Assembly: GCA_963281255.1 (NCBI GenBank)
Contig: OY725506.1
Location: 663,001-727,000 of the forward strand
Origin: Aphrocallistes beatrix
Lineage: Eukaryota > Porifera > Hexactinellida > Sceptrulophora > Aphrocallistidae
Reading direction: 5' to 3'
DNA: 64,000 nt
Of the stretch, positions 20,087-30,100 are shown piece after piece; the first letter of the stretch is position 1, and each line of letters begins with the position of its first letter. The notes under the pieces were generated by a model, which was not told where the DNA came from, ran no database searches, and saw only the letters and a list, made by a program, of their open reading frames with translations. The translations under genes and the position numbers were made by a program.

Positions 20087-20619
20087 ATTACGTGACAGAC
20101 TGTAGTATGAAATTCGTTATAGATATACAGTCTGTTGCATAATATAAACAATTGTTATACTGTTACTGTTAATGCATAAATAGTTTCGAACTAGGAATAA
20201 ATATGAAGTTAGAGTCATTCAAAGTCTAAATCCTATACAATATCCATGGTTGGGCCGTTCGGCATGACTACACTATTGACGAAGCTATTTTGTACAATTT
20301 TAACCCTTAATATTTTGAAAAATATTTTGCCAAGCCATTTACTAATTAGGACTTTTTGAGGCAAAATAATATTCAGTTTTTAATCTTTCCTTTTATTTGA
20401 AAATCGGCTTCGCTAATTAAATGTTGAAAATATTAATCCAAAATTCTAAGCCAGACCCTTTTTCAAGAATTTGCATTGGTAAGTTCTTAGAATTGTATTC
20501 TCAGTGAAGCCAGTATGCTCATTTCACAATTTATTACTGAAAAATCGTATTTCATTATTTATTAAGAGGTACGCTTGTTTAAAAAATATTTAATATTTTT
20601 TTCATTACTCTAGATCAAA

Positions 20620-22824
20620 ATGTCTGACGAAAGAAGACACGAAATGAAAGTGGTCATGGAACTTGAGCCATTATTGACACCTCAAACCATCGTTAAACTT
20701 CAAAACGCAATCGAAGTACCTGCACGAATCGCACAAGAAACTGGAAACGATCCCATTAAGTTCCTCTATGCGCTGAAAGAATGGGACCAATTCGATCCTT
20801 CCACGTTCGATTTAGCGTTACAAGGTGTCGGTGGGAGTATCCTTCACACAGCCAGGAAGCTAGAATGGCTGTCCGACCCGAGTCACAGGCAAAGAGTGCA
20901 CAAAGAAGAACCGAAATCCATGAAAACACTTGTCCAGCTGTTAACACAGGGAATGACCTCACATGAATGGATGGTGCTAGCTCGTACTAGCTCCGATACA
21001 GGACCAAAGTCCATGTTAAAACAATGCATTGAGAACAGAGTCATCACCTCTAACATGGTGGATCTCTGCGAAGACCTCGAAATCGTGAAACGGAACGATT
21101 TAGCAAACCAGGTCCGCGGTTATATAGCAACATTCCAAAATTTGAGTAGCAATAAATTTCGCCAGCAAATCCTGGAAGAAATAGACCGTGATGACAAGGC
21201 AGAGCTAGTAGTGTGGCAGTTGAGCTTGAGAGAGTTCATCCGAACTCAGAATAAGGACGTGAGTGTTATCCTCAATCAAGATCCCGTCCCCATTGAATCC
21301 GTCTACATTCCCCTGACCGTGATCAAGGTGGAGAGTCCCGAGAAGAGAGTAGGGGCAGAGAGCGGCTGTGAAGAGATTGAATTCCTCCGAAATATCCACA
21401 GTAAGGTAGCCCAGGAATCGGTCGAGGTAGTGGACTTTGATTCGATAGTGACCAGTTTTGACTCCTCCCGTCATGAACTCTGGTGTCTGATTGGCAGTCC
21501 AGGAAGCGGCAAGAGTTTTCTCTGTAAGCATTTCGCGTACATGTACGGCACCAGCACACTGACTAACTTCCGGTACGTTATCTCCATCCCGTGCCGGAGT
21601 CCTGAATGGCACAAACTCGAGGATGCAAGACACGAAGCGGGGAACATCGTTGATAGCGACTTCATCGTGTGTTGGCTCTCACTGAGCATGTTTTCAGGTG
21701 CGAAGTGGAGCGAATCCCTCTCTGAGCAGCTGGTGAAATCGGACGGAGAGGGACTTCTGATTATCCTCGACGGAGCCGACGAATTTATAAGGGATGTGCC
21801 ATTCGACGAGACCCTATTGAACTGTTTGCTAAAGCGACGCATCCTCCCGCTGAGCACTGTCCTCGTAACCAGCCGACCTTACGCGTGGTCCGAACCTCAG
21901 GAGAAGTCCCAATTCCGTGTGGACGCACATTTCCAGGTTCTCGGTTTCTCTCCACAAAACCGAGACCTGTATTTCGAAAAGCGCATTGAAACCATTCCCA
22001 AGTTGAACGACGTTAACGAAATGTTGTATCGGCATGAAGAAATCGAACAGCTTTCTCTGATCCCAGTGAATGCGAGCTTGTTCACCGCTCTATTCAACGA
22101 GTCCGAATCGATCCTGACTTTCACGCTTTCCCACATTGTGTACATGATTAGGCGCCAGTTATCCCGTATGGGCCTAAAGGAGCACAGCAAAGTCTGCGAT
22201 TTATCCAAATTCCACCCAGGAATCAAGAAATGTATTCGTTCCATCGGGAAGGAAGCAAACAAGGGCATTTTTGATCGAGATCTCAGCTCCGATAAAAGAA
22301 TTCTATTAAAGATCGGAGACACGAAAGTGAACAGCGAGCGTCTCGGTCTGATGCAGGCACATATGAAAGTGGGTCGTTACGGTAATCGTGTGAAGGTGTG
22401 GACTTTCCAACACCTCACAATACAAGAATTCATGGCCGCCTATTCAATTTGCGCCAACTCCTGGACGAACCAATGTTTAATTTTCCGCTACATAACTTCC
22501 TCTGTCCAATACCTGTCCATGTACAAGATGGTGATTAGGTTTGTGAGTGGCATCTTGAGACATAACGCAGGTCGCTTGACGCCTATTCTCTGCAGACACA
22601 CACTCCCTAAACCGATGTCATTCTCTGAGGTGCCGATGTTTCATAAGCTGAGTTTTACTGCAGAACTAATTGACATTTCAGGTTGGAAAGAATTTGCTCA
22701 ATCATTCCTCCTATTATGCACCGTAATTAGCGAAATAAACTGTTCTGATTCCACTCCCAAACATTTCGCAGAAGTTCCCTTTCCCTCTCTACCTATATTT
22801 CTGGTCCACTGTCTCTCCGAATGA
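20620..22824 (+). CDS. NLR-type receptor: two DED-like domains and NACHT ATPase (5' coding part)
   Basis: 734 codons in one exon. Residues about 10-85 and 95-175 each look like a death-effector-type six-helix fold: FLYALKEWDQFDPSTFDLAL in the first, LVQLLTQGMTSHEWMVLART plus LCEDLEIVKRNDLANQVRGY in the second. A NACHT domain follows, with Walker A GSPGSGKS (292-299), Walker B LLIILDGADEF (Asp384) and the sensor-like TSRPYAW (about 417). The NLR winged-helix signature FQHLTIQEFMAAY is near 595. The family acts as cytosolic sensors that oligomerise on ATP binding; DEDs would recruit DED adaptors or caspases. The start is the first ATG after a good splice acceptor (20613). The frame ends at a TGA, but LRR sequence continues one frame over (next entry). 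The NLR call is secure; DED assignment is by eye. Confidence 0.88.
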   Translation: MSDERRHEMKVVMELEPLLTPQTIVKLQNAIEVPARIAQETGNDPIKFLYALKEWDQFDPSTFDLALQGVGGSILHTARKLEWLSDPSHRQRVHKEEPKSMKTLVQLLTQGMTSHEWMVLARTSSDTGPKSMLKQCIENRVITSNMVDLCEDLEIVKRNDLANQVRGYIATFQNLSSNKFRQQILEEIDRDDKAELVVWQLSLREFIRTQNKDVSVILNQDPVPIESVYIPLTVIKVESPEKRVGAESGCEEIEFLRNIHSKVAQESVEVVDFDSIVTSFDSSRHELWCLIGSPGSGKSFLCKHFAYMYGTSTLTNFRYVISIPCRSPEWHKLEDARHEAGNIVDSDFIVCWLSLSMFSGAKWSESLSEQLVKSDGEGLLIILDGADEFIRDVPFDETLLNCLLKRRILPLSTVLVTSRPYAWSEPQEKSQFRVDAHFQVLGFSPQNRDLYFEKRIETIPKLNDVNEMLYRHEEIEQLSLIPVNASLFTALFNESESILTFTLSHIVYMIRRQLSRMGLKEHSKVCDLSKFHPGIKKCIRSIGKEANKGIFDRDLSSDKRILLKIGDTKVNSERLGLMQAHMKVGRYGNRVKVWTFQHLTIQEFMAAYSICANSWTNQCLIFRYITSSVQYLSMYKMVIRFVSGILRHNAGRLTPILCRHTLPKPMSFSEVPMFHKLSFTAELIDISGWKEFAQSFLLLCTVISEINCSDSTPKHFAEVPFPSLPIFLVHCLSE

Positions 22825-23971
22825 ATGGCATTGTTTCACACAGTCATTGGAATATGTTCATGACTTTCATGTCCTATTTATTCATTCCGGTTTTGTTAAC
22901 GCTAGACAGTTCCATTCTCTCCTAACTCCACTTTCCTCGTGCCATCTCGATTATCTAGCACTAGAGTTTCGTAAGGAAGACTTCGACACCATCCTTTCCT
23001 ACACTGAACCGCTCTCCTCTGCCACTCTACCTACTGACACCAGAATTAGCATTGACTTCTCAAGGTGCGACCTGAAAGCTTGTAACGATTCTCAGCTGCT
23101 GTTCCCTTCAAACAACCAATTCACTGGAAGTTTGTCGTTATATGAATCTCCAATGAACCATTCAATGCTACTGAACTTGACCAATCAATTCACGTCATTG
23201 CACAATTTGTACTATAGTCCCAAGTCAGATGATTCTGATTGGTCAATCATTCATGAATTAATAACAGACAATCCACTCAATGGACTGTACATTGAAGACT
23301 TCTACGGTTTCCTCCCATTTACAGCTGACCTATCAGCGCTCTCCTCGCTGAAAGAGTTTTATTGGTATACGGATCAAGATAGCTACGAAGCATTGCAATA
23401 CTTGCTTAGACTCAGTTCCATCACATACCTCAGTCTACTCTCTCTTTCCTCCCCATCTCCTAATCCATCCTACCCAGACTCTATGACACGAATAATCTCT
23501 GAGAATTCCACTTCACTGAGAGAGATCAGCTTAGATTATTTAAACAGAATTGGGTTCGACAGCTGGAGTAGTTGCTTAGATTTGGTTTCAACCTGTTCCA
23601 ACTTGATATCGTTACAATTGTTCCGGTGCGGTTTCACACCTGATGATATGAGCTGCTGGTACAGAGCTTTAACAGAAATGAAGTCACTCGTTTACTTGGA
23701 ACTCTGGCGCACTCCATTACGAGACTCTGGAATGCTGGTCCTATGTCACAGTCTGAACTACCATCCAGCCATTAGGTATTTATCGATTCAAAATTGCGAA
23801 CTCAGTTCTGACTCGTGTCTCCCGATCAAGTACCTCATCCTGACACCTCCACACATCAGAACACTCCAACTTTCCAAATCCGAACTTTCTGATCCTGATC
23901 CGAAACAGCTGGAACTCCTCGAACAGTCAGCTGAACAATGTTCTATCCAGATTGAATGGCAATACTACTAA
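22805..23971 (+). CDS. NLR-type receptor: leucine-rich-repeat part (3' coding part, +1 frame)
   Basis: Open from 22739 in the frame one base ahead of the NACHT part, so the two frames overlap by about 80 bases. It encodes NLR-type leucine-rich repeats: LSPNEWHCFTQSLEYVHDF, LDYLALEFRKEDFDTIL, NLISLQLFRCGFTPDDMSCW, SLVYLELWRTPLRDSGMLVL, IRYLSIQNCELSS, IRTLQLSKSEL. It lacks a likely start of its own and clearly belongs to the upstream gene. Joining could come from a 1-base indel, a programmed +1 shift at CTC-TCC-GAA-TGA, or removal of 22804-22843 as a 40-nt intron (weak donor GTCCAC, good acceptor TTTCACACAG), which restores frame exactly and would give 1,103 aa. A GTGAGT donor seven bases after the stop (23978) suggests a 3'UTR intron, acceptor TTATTGTGCAG near 24315. 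Confidence 0.82.
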   Translation, partial: STVSPNEWHCFTQSLEYVHDFHVLFIHSGFVNARQFHSLLTPLSSCHLDYLALEFRKEDFDTILSYTEPLSSATLPTDTRISIDFSRCDLKACNDSQLLFPSNNQFTGSLSLYESPMNHSMLLNLTNQFTSLHNLYYSPKSDDSDWSIIHELITDNPLNGLYIEDFYGFLPFTADLSALSSLKEFYWYTDQDSYEALQYLLRLSSITYLSLLSLSSPSPNPSYPDSMTRIISENSTSLREISLDYLNRIGFDSWSSCLDLVSTCSNLISLQLFRCGFTPDDMSCWYRALTEMKSLVYLELWRTPLRDSGMLVLCHSLNYHPAIRYLSIQNCELSSDSCLPIKYLILTPPHIRTLQLSKSELSDPDPKQLELLEQSAEQCSIQIEWQYY

Positions 23972-24009
23972 TTGAAGGTGAGTATTAGTTCTGAATTTAA
24001 ATACGTAAA

Positions 24010-24092
24010 ACTGTATTTCCCAAATAATCGCCGGGTTTTTAATGCGCACGAAAAGAAGAAGCGCCGGGCAATTATTCAGAGAAATACGATAG
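24010..24092 (+). repeat. TIR element family K, copy 2 (internally deleted)
   Basis: The ends CTGTATTTCCCAAATAATCG and AATTATTCAGAGAAATACGA are inverted, with CGCCGGG on both arms. About 83 bp; a deletion derivative of the family at 19308. It lies just downstream of the NLR stop. Confidence 0.6.
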
Positions 24093-25425
24093 TCAATCAA
24101 ATTAGTATAAAATATTAATATCAAAATGACTTTGTTTGTTTGTGCGAATTGATTGAGGAACTGAGAAGTGCTAGAATCATGAAATTTGACATGCAGGCAA
24201 ACAAGAATCAGTCTAGGAATGAGTTCGAATATCAAAACGGAATTTTCACACCTCGCCGAGAAAGGTGACAAATTGTACTAACCAATGAATATTGATAATT
24301 TTATTATTGTGCAGATACATGACTATGCATTATACAATGCATCCAATCGAAGTGACTATTCGGGATTGAAATTGATTGGTTCATGAGAACCAATCAATCA
24401 TCAGCTTAAGTTTCGTGTGTCATTCATTCATGAATGTACAATGCAATGCATCCTAACCTGTCCTACTTCTCTAGGTGTCAGCAACTGCTCAACTACTCTT
24501 TCTCACTTCTTCCTATCTTCACACCTCTACAACTCACCCCTACTCCTCCTATAAACACACCACTCTACTCTCCACTCTATCTTCTAGAGATAGTGATGCT
24601 AGCTTGAACTTGAATTGTGTATTTTGTCTGAGTTCTGAATAATAACATAAATCTTCAAACTTGGCTAGAATATTTCCTTACTACTGGGGTGGTGGTAGAT
24701 TGTAACAATGTAGCTAATTACTATAAATAGCAGTACCGTACTAATTTAGAATTATTGAATATTGCAGCATAAAATAAGCTATTCTTAGCCTAAATGTCCT
24801 GTAAGTGTTCAAGTAGACATAACCTCTCTTTTTTAATCCCTGGTCCATCCTTGTAGCAAAAGTGATTCCTTATTTTGGTCCTGGAATGCTGATCTATAAT
24901 ACTCAGCACTAGATAATTTTTAAAATTTCGTATTTTCTTGTCCTAATTTAAAGCTACTTTAACCCTTGTATGCAAGGTTATCTTTTCTATAATGACTCAA
25001 GAATATTCAGAATTCAGAAATACTTTTAGCATTTCAATTCAATTGTGTTAGTGGAACTAAATATCGAAAATATTCTTTTAAGCCAGTGGTTCCCAACCTG
25101 GGGTCCATGGACCCCTTAGTGGTTCACAGAAGATATCAGGTTGTTCACAGGATTCGAAATTCTGTGTTGCAGTTAATAAGAAGGGGTCCACAGAATATAG
25201 GAAAATTGATATAGTAGGGTGTCCACAGCCATAAAAAGGTTATTAATCGCTGATATGTCTTCATCGCTCAGACCTTTTTGCATTTAATTGCACTTCGCTG
25301 TCACTTTATACACCACCAGGAGGCACTTTATAATACAAATCTATATTACTCTAATTGACTGAAACTATGTAATTTATAATAATAGATGGTATTGAAATAT
25401 ATTTTTGGTTTCAAAAACGAAAATA
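24093..25425. other. Region between NLR and the Tc1 element
   Basis: Probably includes the NLR 3'UTR. It also holds a hAT-like MITE (25084-25252). No other coding similarity seen. A CT-rich stretch at 24475-24585 is unremarkable. Confidence 0.5.
25084..25252 (+). repeat. hAT-like MITE family J, copy 2
   Basis: CAGTGGTTCCCAACCTGGGG at the left, AAAAAGGTTATTAATCGCTG at the right, and GGGGTCCAC-type blocks inside, colinear with 12853-12992. No clear target duplication remains. Confidence 0.75.
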
Positions 25426-26770
25426 CAGTCTGTCACATAATTATTAAGAATTACTCAATAAATCACAGTACTCACAAGGTATAAGTAATTGACTTCAAAA
25501 TTAATTTTTAGTAAGATAAATAGCTATTAATCAATAATTTATAGGAAAACCTTCGGATGCAATCACCATTTTACATCTTTCAGGCATTGACTGGCAATAT
25601 GGTTGTAAGAATTCGGAACTTATCCCTGACCAAGTATCTTCGAGCATCCTTTTTAGCTCAGAAATTGTTCTAGGCCCTTTTTTAATCAATTCCCTCTTCA
25701 CCCAAGCAAATAAATTTTCAATAGGGTTTAGATCTGGGCTTTGAGAAGGCCAAGGAAGTTGCATAGGCACGTTTTTGTCGATGAAGGCCCTCACGATTTT
25801 CGAGGTGTGCTTGGGGTCGTTATCCATCACTAACCGCCAGTCATCTTGATGGAAAACCTTTGCCTGCTCCAGTAAATGACCTTCCAAAATCTCAATAAAC
25901 TTCAGGCTATCCATATTTGTAGTGAAAACACAAAGGGGAAATGTTCCCATAGAGCTAAAACCAGCCCAAACATTAATTTTAGGGGCGTGCTTAGTGGTTG
26001 GAGCGACCCGTTTTTTTCCTGATTTCGTCCACATCTGTATCCGACCCCTAGAGAGCCAGATGGACATCTCATCAATGAAAACGGTTTTAAACCATGATGA
26101 TTTAGGATACTTATGTTTCTTTGCCCATTGTATTCTACTCTGACGATTCTTTTCGCTCACCATTGGTGAATTAGTCGGGTAGATCTTGGAGTATTTCATC
26201 TCCTTTAGGTTTCGTCGAACCGTCTCATATGAGGGCTTTCCAGGAGCAATTTGTGCTAAGGTACGTAATGAAAGATAAGGTTTGCGTCGAATTTGTTGGG
26301 TTACACACCTCATCGTTGACTTGGTAAATTTTCTGGGTCTTCCGCCACCACTACCATGTCCTAATCCAACGTCGCGTGATTTTCTCGATTTCACTAAATA
26401 GACCGTTGAGACACTGACTCCTTATTTTTCAGCAATTTCCTTTATTGACAGGTCTGTAGTTTCTAGTAACAAATCTATTTGCTCTCGCTTATGTTTTTGA
26501 GCCATTTGTGGTAAAAATAAGTGCTAATTCATGTAGAAATATTAAATCAATGTTATAAAAGTCTAAAATAGGTAAAAACACGAATCATCTCTGAAATTAT
26601 TAGCGTTCACACGAATTAATAACAGAATATACCAATATCATGACATATTTGCAATATAAACACTTCAAATTAAGGTGAAATTGCATTGAATCAACTTGAG
26701 CAATGATATTTTAAAAGATTATGGTCATATAGAAATTGGGTAAGATTCTTAATAATTATGTGACAGACTG
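25426..26770 (-). mobile_element. Nearly intact Tc1-family transposon (1,345 bp)
   Basis: Flanked by TA (25424-25425 and 26771-26772). The terminal inverted repeats match exactly for the outer 26 bp, beginning CAGTCTGTCACATAATTATT, and diverge after that. One transposase frame fills the centre. Full ends, a target duplication and a nearly whole frame point to recent insertion. Confidence 0.93.
25531..26505 (-). pseudogene. Tc1-family DD34E transposase with one premature stop
   Basis: Cut-and-paste transposase. The ATG at 26505 opens MAQKHKREQIDLLLETTDLS with a first helix-turn-helix, then a TAA at codon 28 (26422-26424) interrupts ...EIAEK-GVSVSTVYL. From there the frame runs on to 25531. 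Downstream features are a GRPRK hook (GGGRPRKFTKS), a second HTH (SYETVRRNLKEM), and the catalytic triad: Asp in FIDEMSIW, Asp in VMDNDPKHTSK, Glu in DLNPIENLFAWVKRE, with exactly 34 residues between the second Asp and the Glu. The stop sits where a Leu (TTA) would suit the HTH, so a single point change may have inactivated it. A downstream start would make a protein lacking the first HTH. Confidence 0.92.
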
Positions 26771-26772
26771 TA

Positions 26773-27138
26773 TATTTCAATGTCCACACTCAAATACAAA
26801 AATGATACAAATATTCTTCTGTTATCATTTAACTGTTAAAGCTGGTACTATCAGGAGAGACTAAAGCAAGACAGCTTCTCTGTTTCTCATCAATGCGCTT
26901 ATAATTTTGTGAAAATGTGCTGGTATCTCCCCTGTTCACTATTGCCCCCATCCCGCTGAAAATTACGCTTATGGTTATCTATAAAGTTTTTAATATATTT
27001 AATCTCTTTTCAAATACTATTCTACAAATATAAGATCCAATAATAACAGTCAATGTAAAACATACATCTTACATGCATGGTGTAGCTTATATGCAATTGT
27101 ACAACATATACAAAAGTACGATTAAAAGTGCCTCTTCG
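26773..27138. other. Interval between the Tc1 element and the CDK stop codon
   Basis: AT-rich. It should contain the 3'UTR of the kinase gene (minus strand). No gene or repeat ends recognised. Confidence 0.5.
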
Positions 27139-30100
27139 CTACTTTGCGCCATATTTGACAAGTCCAGAGCTAAATATGGATACTTCCGGTGGTAGGAGGC
27201 TTAACTGGGAAGGGAGGTTGGAGAAGTAAGGGTGCTTGAGAGCTCTGCTCGCACTCAGCCTCTTCTCCGGAGGGTAGTGGAGTAAGCTGTGAGCGAAATC
27301 TTCCGCATGGTCCATTCTCCAGAGCTGCGGGGCTGTCAGTCCCAAACGTAAAGGTGGGTACTGAGGAAATCTAAACCAATGAGATTGTGTGAATGCAAAT
27401 ATGACGTGAGTTGTCTGAAAGAGGGACTCTCAAATAAATTCATTTTATCAACTAGTTTATAGTGATTTATCCATGGTACCTAACCTCAAGTTTTGTATTT
27501 ACAGACTAACTGTCCCGTTTTTCCATGAAATTTCACCTTATGTTCCGATTTATTGAATTCCATATAAATGCTTTCTGTTGTGTTTCGCCATATCCGCGAA
27601 ATTCAACGCCGCATCCCGTCTTTATCACGGCTCAAGCTGCCATGCAAGATAATGCAATCTCAGATCTCAAACAATCTTAAAAATTGAATATTCTCTAAAA
27701 CGCTTCAATTTTGAGAACATTCGTTGAGCTCATTGTAAAGAGAAGAATGATTTAATTCATTGGTCAGATGTTCGTTGGTAAATATGCAAATCTCTAATGA
27801 GGCAAACAAATTTTGCAAGATGGAAGTTAACCAAAATATATGCGAAGATACTGGAGAGATGTACGGTTTAGAACCAGCAATATAATTTATGGGAAACGAC
27901 CCAACTGCTGAAAGCATGGCAGTGTATTAAGTAAGTCGGATAATGTAGAGTATTGGTCAGAGCTGATAGTACACCTCCATCTTATCACTTTGAACTCATG
28001 AATCGTTGTTGTTAATGCAGCATACGTATTTCAGTGAGATGTTATTTGTAACAGTTGTATGGTAGAGAAAAATTATAAATTATGCAAAGGGCTTAATCCA
28101 TCTGAAAATATTAGCGATTAGAAACGTAATTCTATGGTAGGAAAGGAATGTCAACAAGTGTGGAGGATGTGCTAACCTGAACATATTCCATATCTCTGAT
28201 TCTTCTAGCAGAGACCAGTCTGACTCTAGCGGCGTGCCTAGCACTTGGAAAATCTTACATAACTGATTCTCAGGGTTCTTCTGGCCAGGAAACAGCGGCT
28301 GTCCTGTGAGCATCTCCACAAATATGCACCCTACCCCCCACATATCCAGTGAGGTAGAATATTTCTTGTTTCCCAGTAGCACGTCTGGCGGTCTGTACCA
28401 TAGCGTCACTACCTGTGGAGGTACAGAGTTAAACTAACTTCGTGGTAGATAAGTTGATAACGCAAGTGTTCAATGGAATTGAGCTGATATTAATCAGAAG
28501 TAAGGTAGGAGAATAGGACAATTTATCGATGTCGCATCAATATTGCACTTAGGAGACAGACTAAAGATTTCTGTGAAATATTTTTAAAAGAACTCTGTGA
28601 GTTTCCTCATAACCACAGCTGAGTTTTGCTCATTCCTATTTAATAATTACGAAGACAAAGCGAGTTTGAAATGTTAAAAGCTAATCTTAACTAAAACCTT
28701 AAAAAATACACATACCTCATTTGAATAAGTGTTGCTAGGGACTGATTTGGCCCTAGCCAGACCGAAGTCTGCCAGTTTGAGCTCGCCGCCCTTGCTGATC
28801 AGGAGGTTCTGGGGCTTAATGTCCCTGTGGAGAATCTTACGAGCGTGGCAGTACTCCAATCCTCGCAGGAGCTGAAACGCGAATAGTTGCGTCTGCTTGG
28901 AGTTGATACCGTGATCCTATTGGATGGAATTGAATAGAATAACTGAGTTCAAATGCTCCGATGAGCTCACTCAAGTCTAGATGGCGCCAATGGATGAATC
29001 CAGTGATTGGACCAATTTATATTGGAACTTAACTGAATCAGTTCGACTACTGGAATTATTGTGTTAATTTCCATAGAGTTCAGAATGGATTAAAATGCAC
29101 ATACATACATGGTCATTGGATGATTTGAGTGGAAAGACATTAATTATGATGGTTCATGGTAATCGAGATAAATGCACAAAACATGCAATAATGGTAAGTA
29201 CCATTGAGTAAGTGTCAAAACAAGAATCTAAACAAATGGGTAAAACAATAAGGTACGACATTGCATAGACGTGCTAGAATGTAAACAAGTGGTATACAAC
29301 GCTAGTATGATGAAAGCGGATTGTTACACTGAAGGATTACTACAGGATTCAATTGTTATCTGTGTGAACTATAATTATACGCACATAATACTGTCAGATG
29401 TATTTTATATTGTATTTGAGGCATGGAGAGCTTTTCTTCTTTCACAGAACTTCTGATAAGCGAGAGAACTTTTATTTATTTGAGTGGATTTGTAAAATTA
29501 TGAATTCTTGCAAGACACACAAAGCAGGATATTGTTGGAAGATTTCATTCGCAATAATTGCTGGTAGACTGAAGCATAAGTGTTCTGCGGTCATAATGAC
29601 TATAACAGAATTCCAGGTAGCGATCACATACTCTCTGTCTCACACAGATGTAGAAACATTAATATTCAGTTTCCCAAGGGTTACTGGTAGGATAGCATCA
29701 ATACAGCTAGTGGGTTAAAGTGCAGACAAATTGATAGTAATAATTAAGTTTATTAGCTTGTGCGGTATATTAGTGTCTATAAGAATGGATGCATGAAGTC
29801 CAGTTGTTATGTAATGATACAAGGTAGGAGTAAGAATGTAGTTGCTTCATGTCTGGAGTGATAATGCGTCATATTTAAGTGCAAATAATACTCGCGATAT
29901 GGGCTAATAATAAATGGTAAACATTTCTTAACGGTTAGTTGAAGAAAAATTTCCCAAACTTCGACTAATTATTTTCTCATCGAGTTCAAAGTAAATAAGT
30001 TTTGAAAGTATGTTACAGACAATGCTGAGAATATAGTTATCTACCAGTGAACAGTTGTCAGGCGAATTACTGCAGTTGTGTGGTTATAACGGATTTGTAT

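Larger units (their letters stand above)
18547..20613 (+). other. Presumed 5'UTR intron of the NLR gene, packed with transposable elements
   Basis: GT at 18547 and AG at 20613. Contents: family A fragment, the palindrome 18918-19024, family K, and family C with a nested hAT-like element. The remaining AT-rich sequence shows nothing codable. Confidence 0.45.

Noticed and set aside
21205-21857. Minus-strand frames of 128-142 codons
   Set aside because: Shadows of the NACHT coding sequence on the opposite strand.
29271-29718. Two overlapping plus-strand frames of 61 and 106 codons
   Set aside because: Inside a CDK intron, AT-rich codon use, no motif, no splice context.
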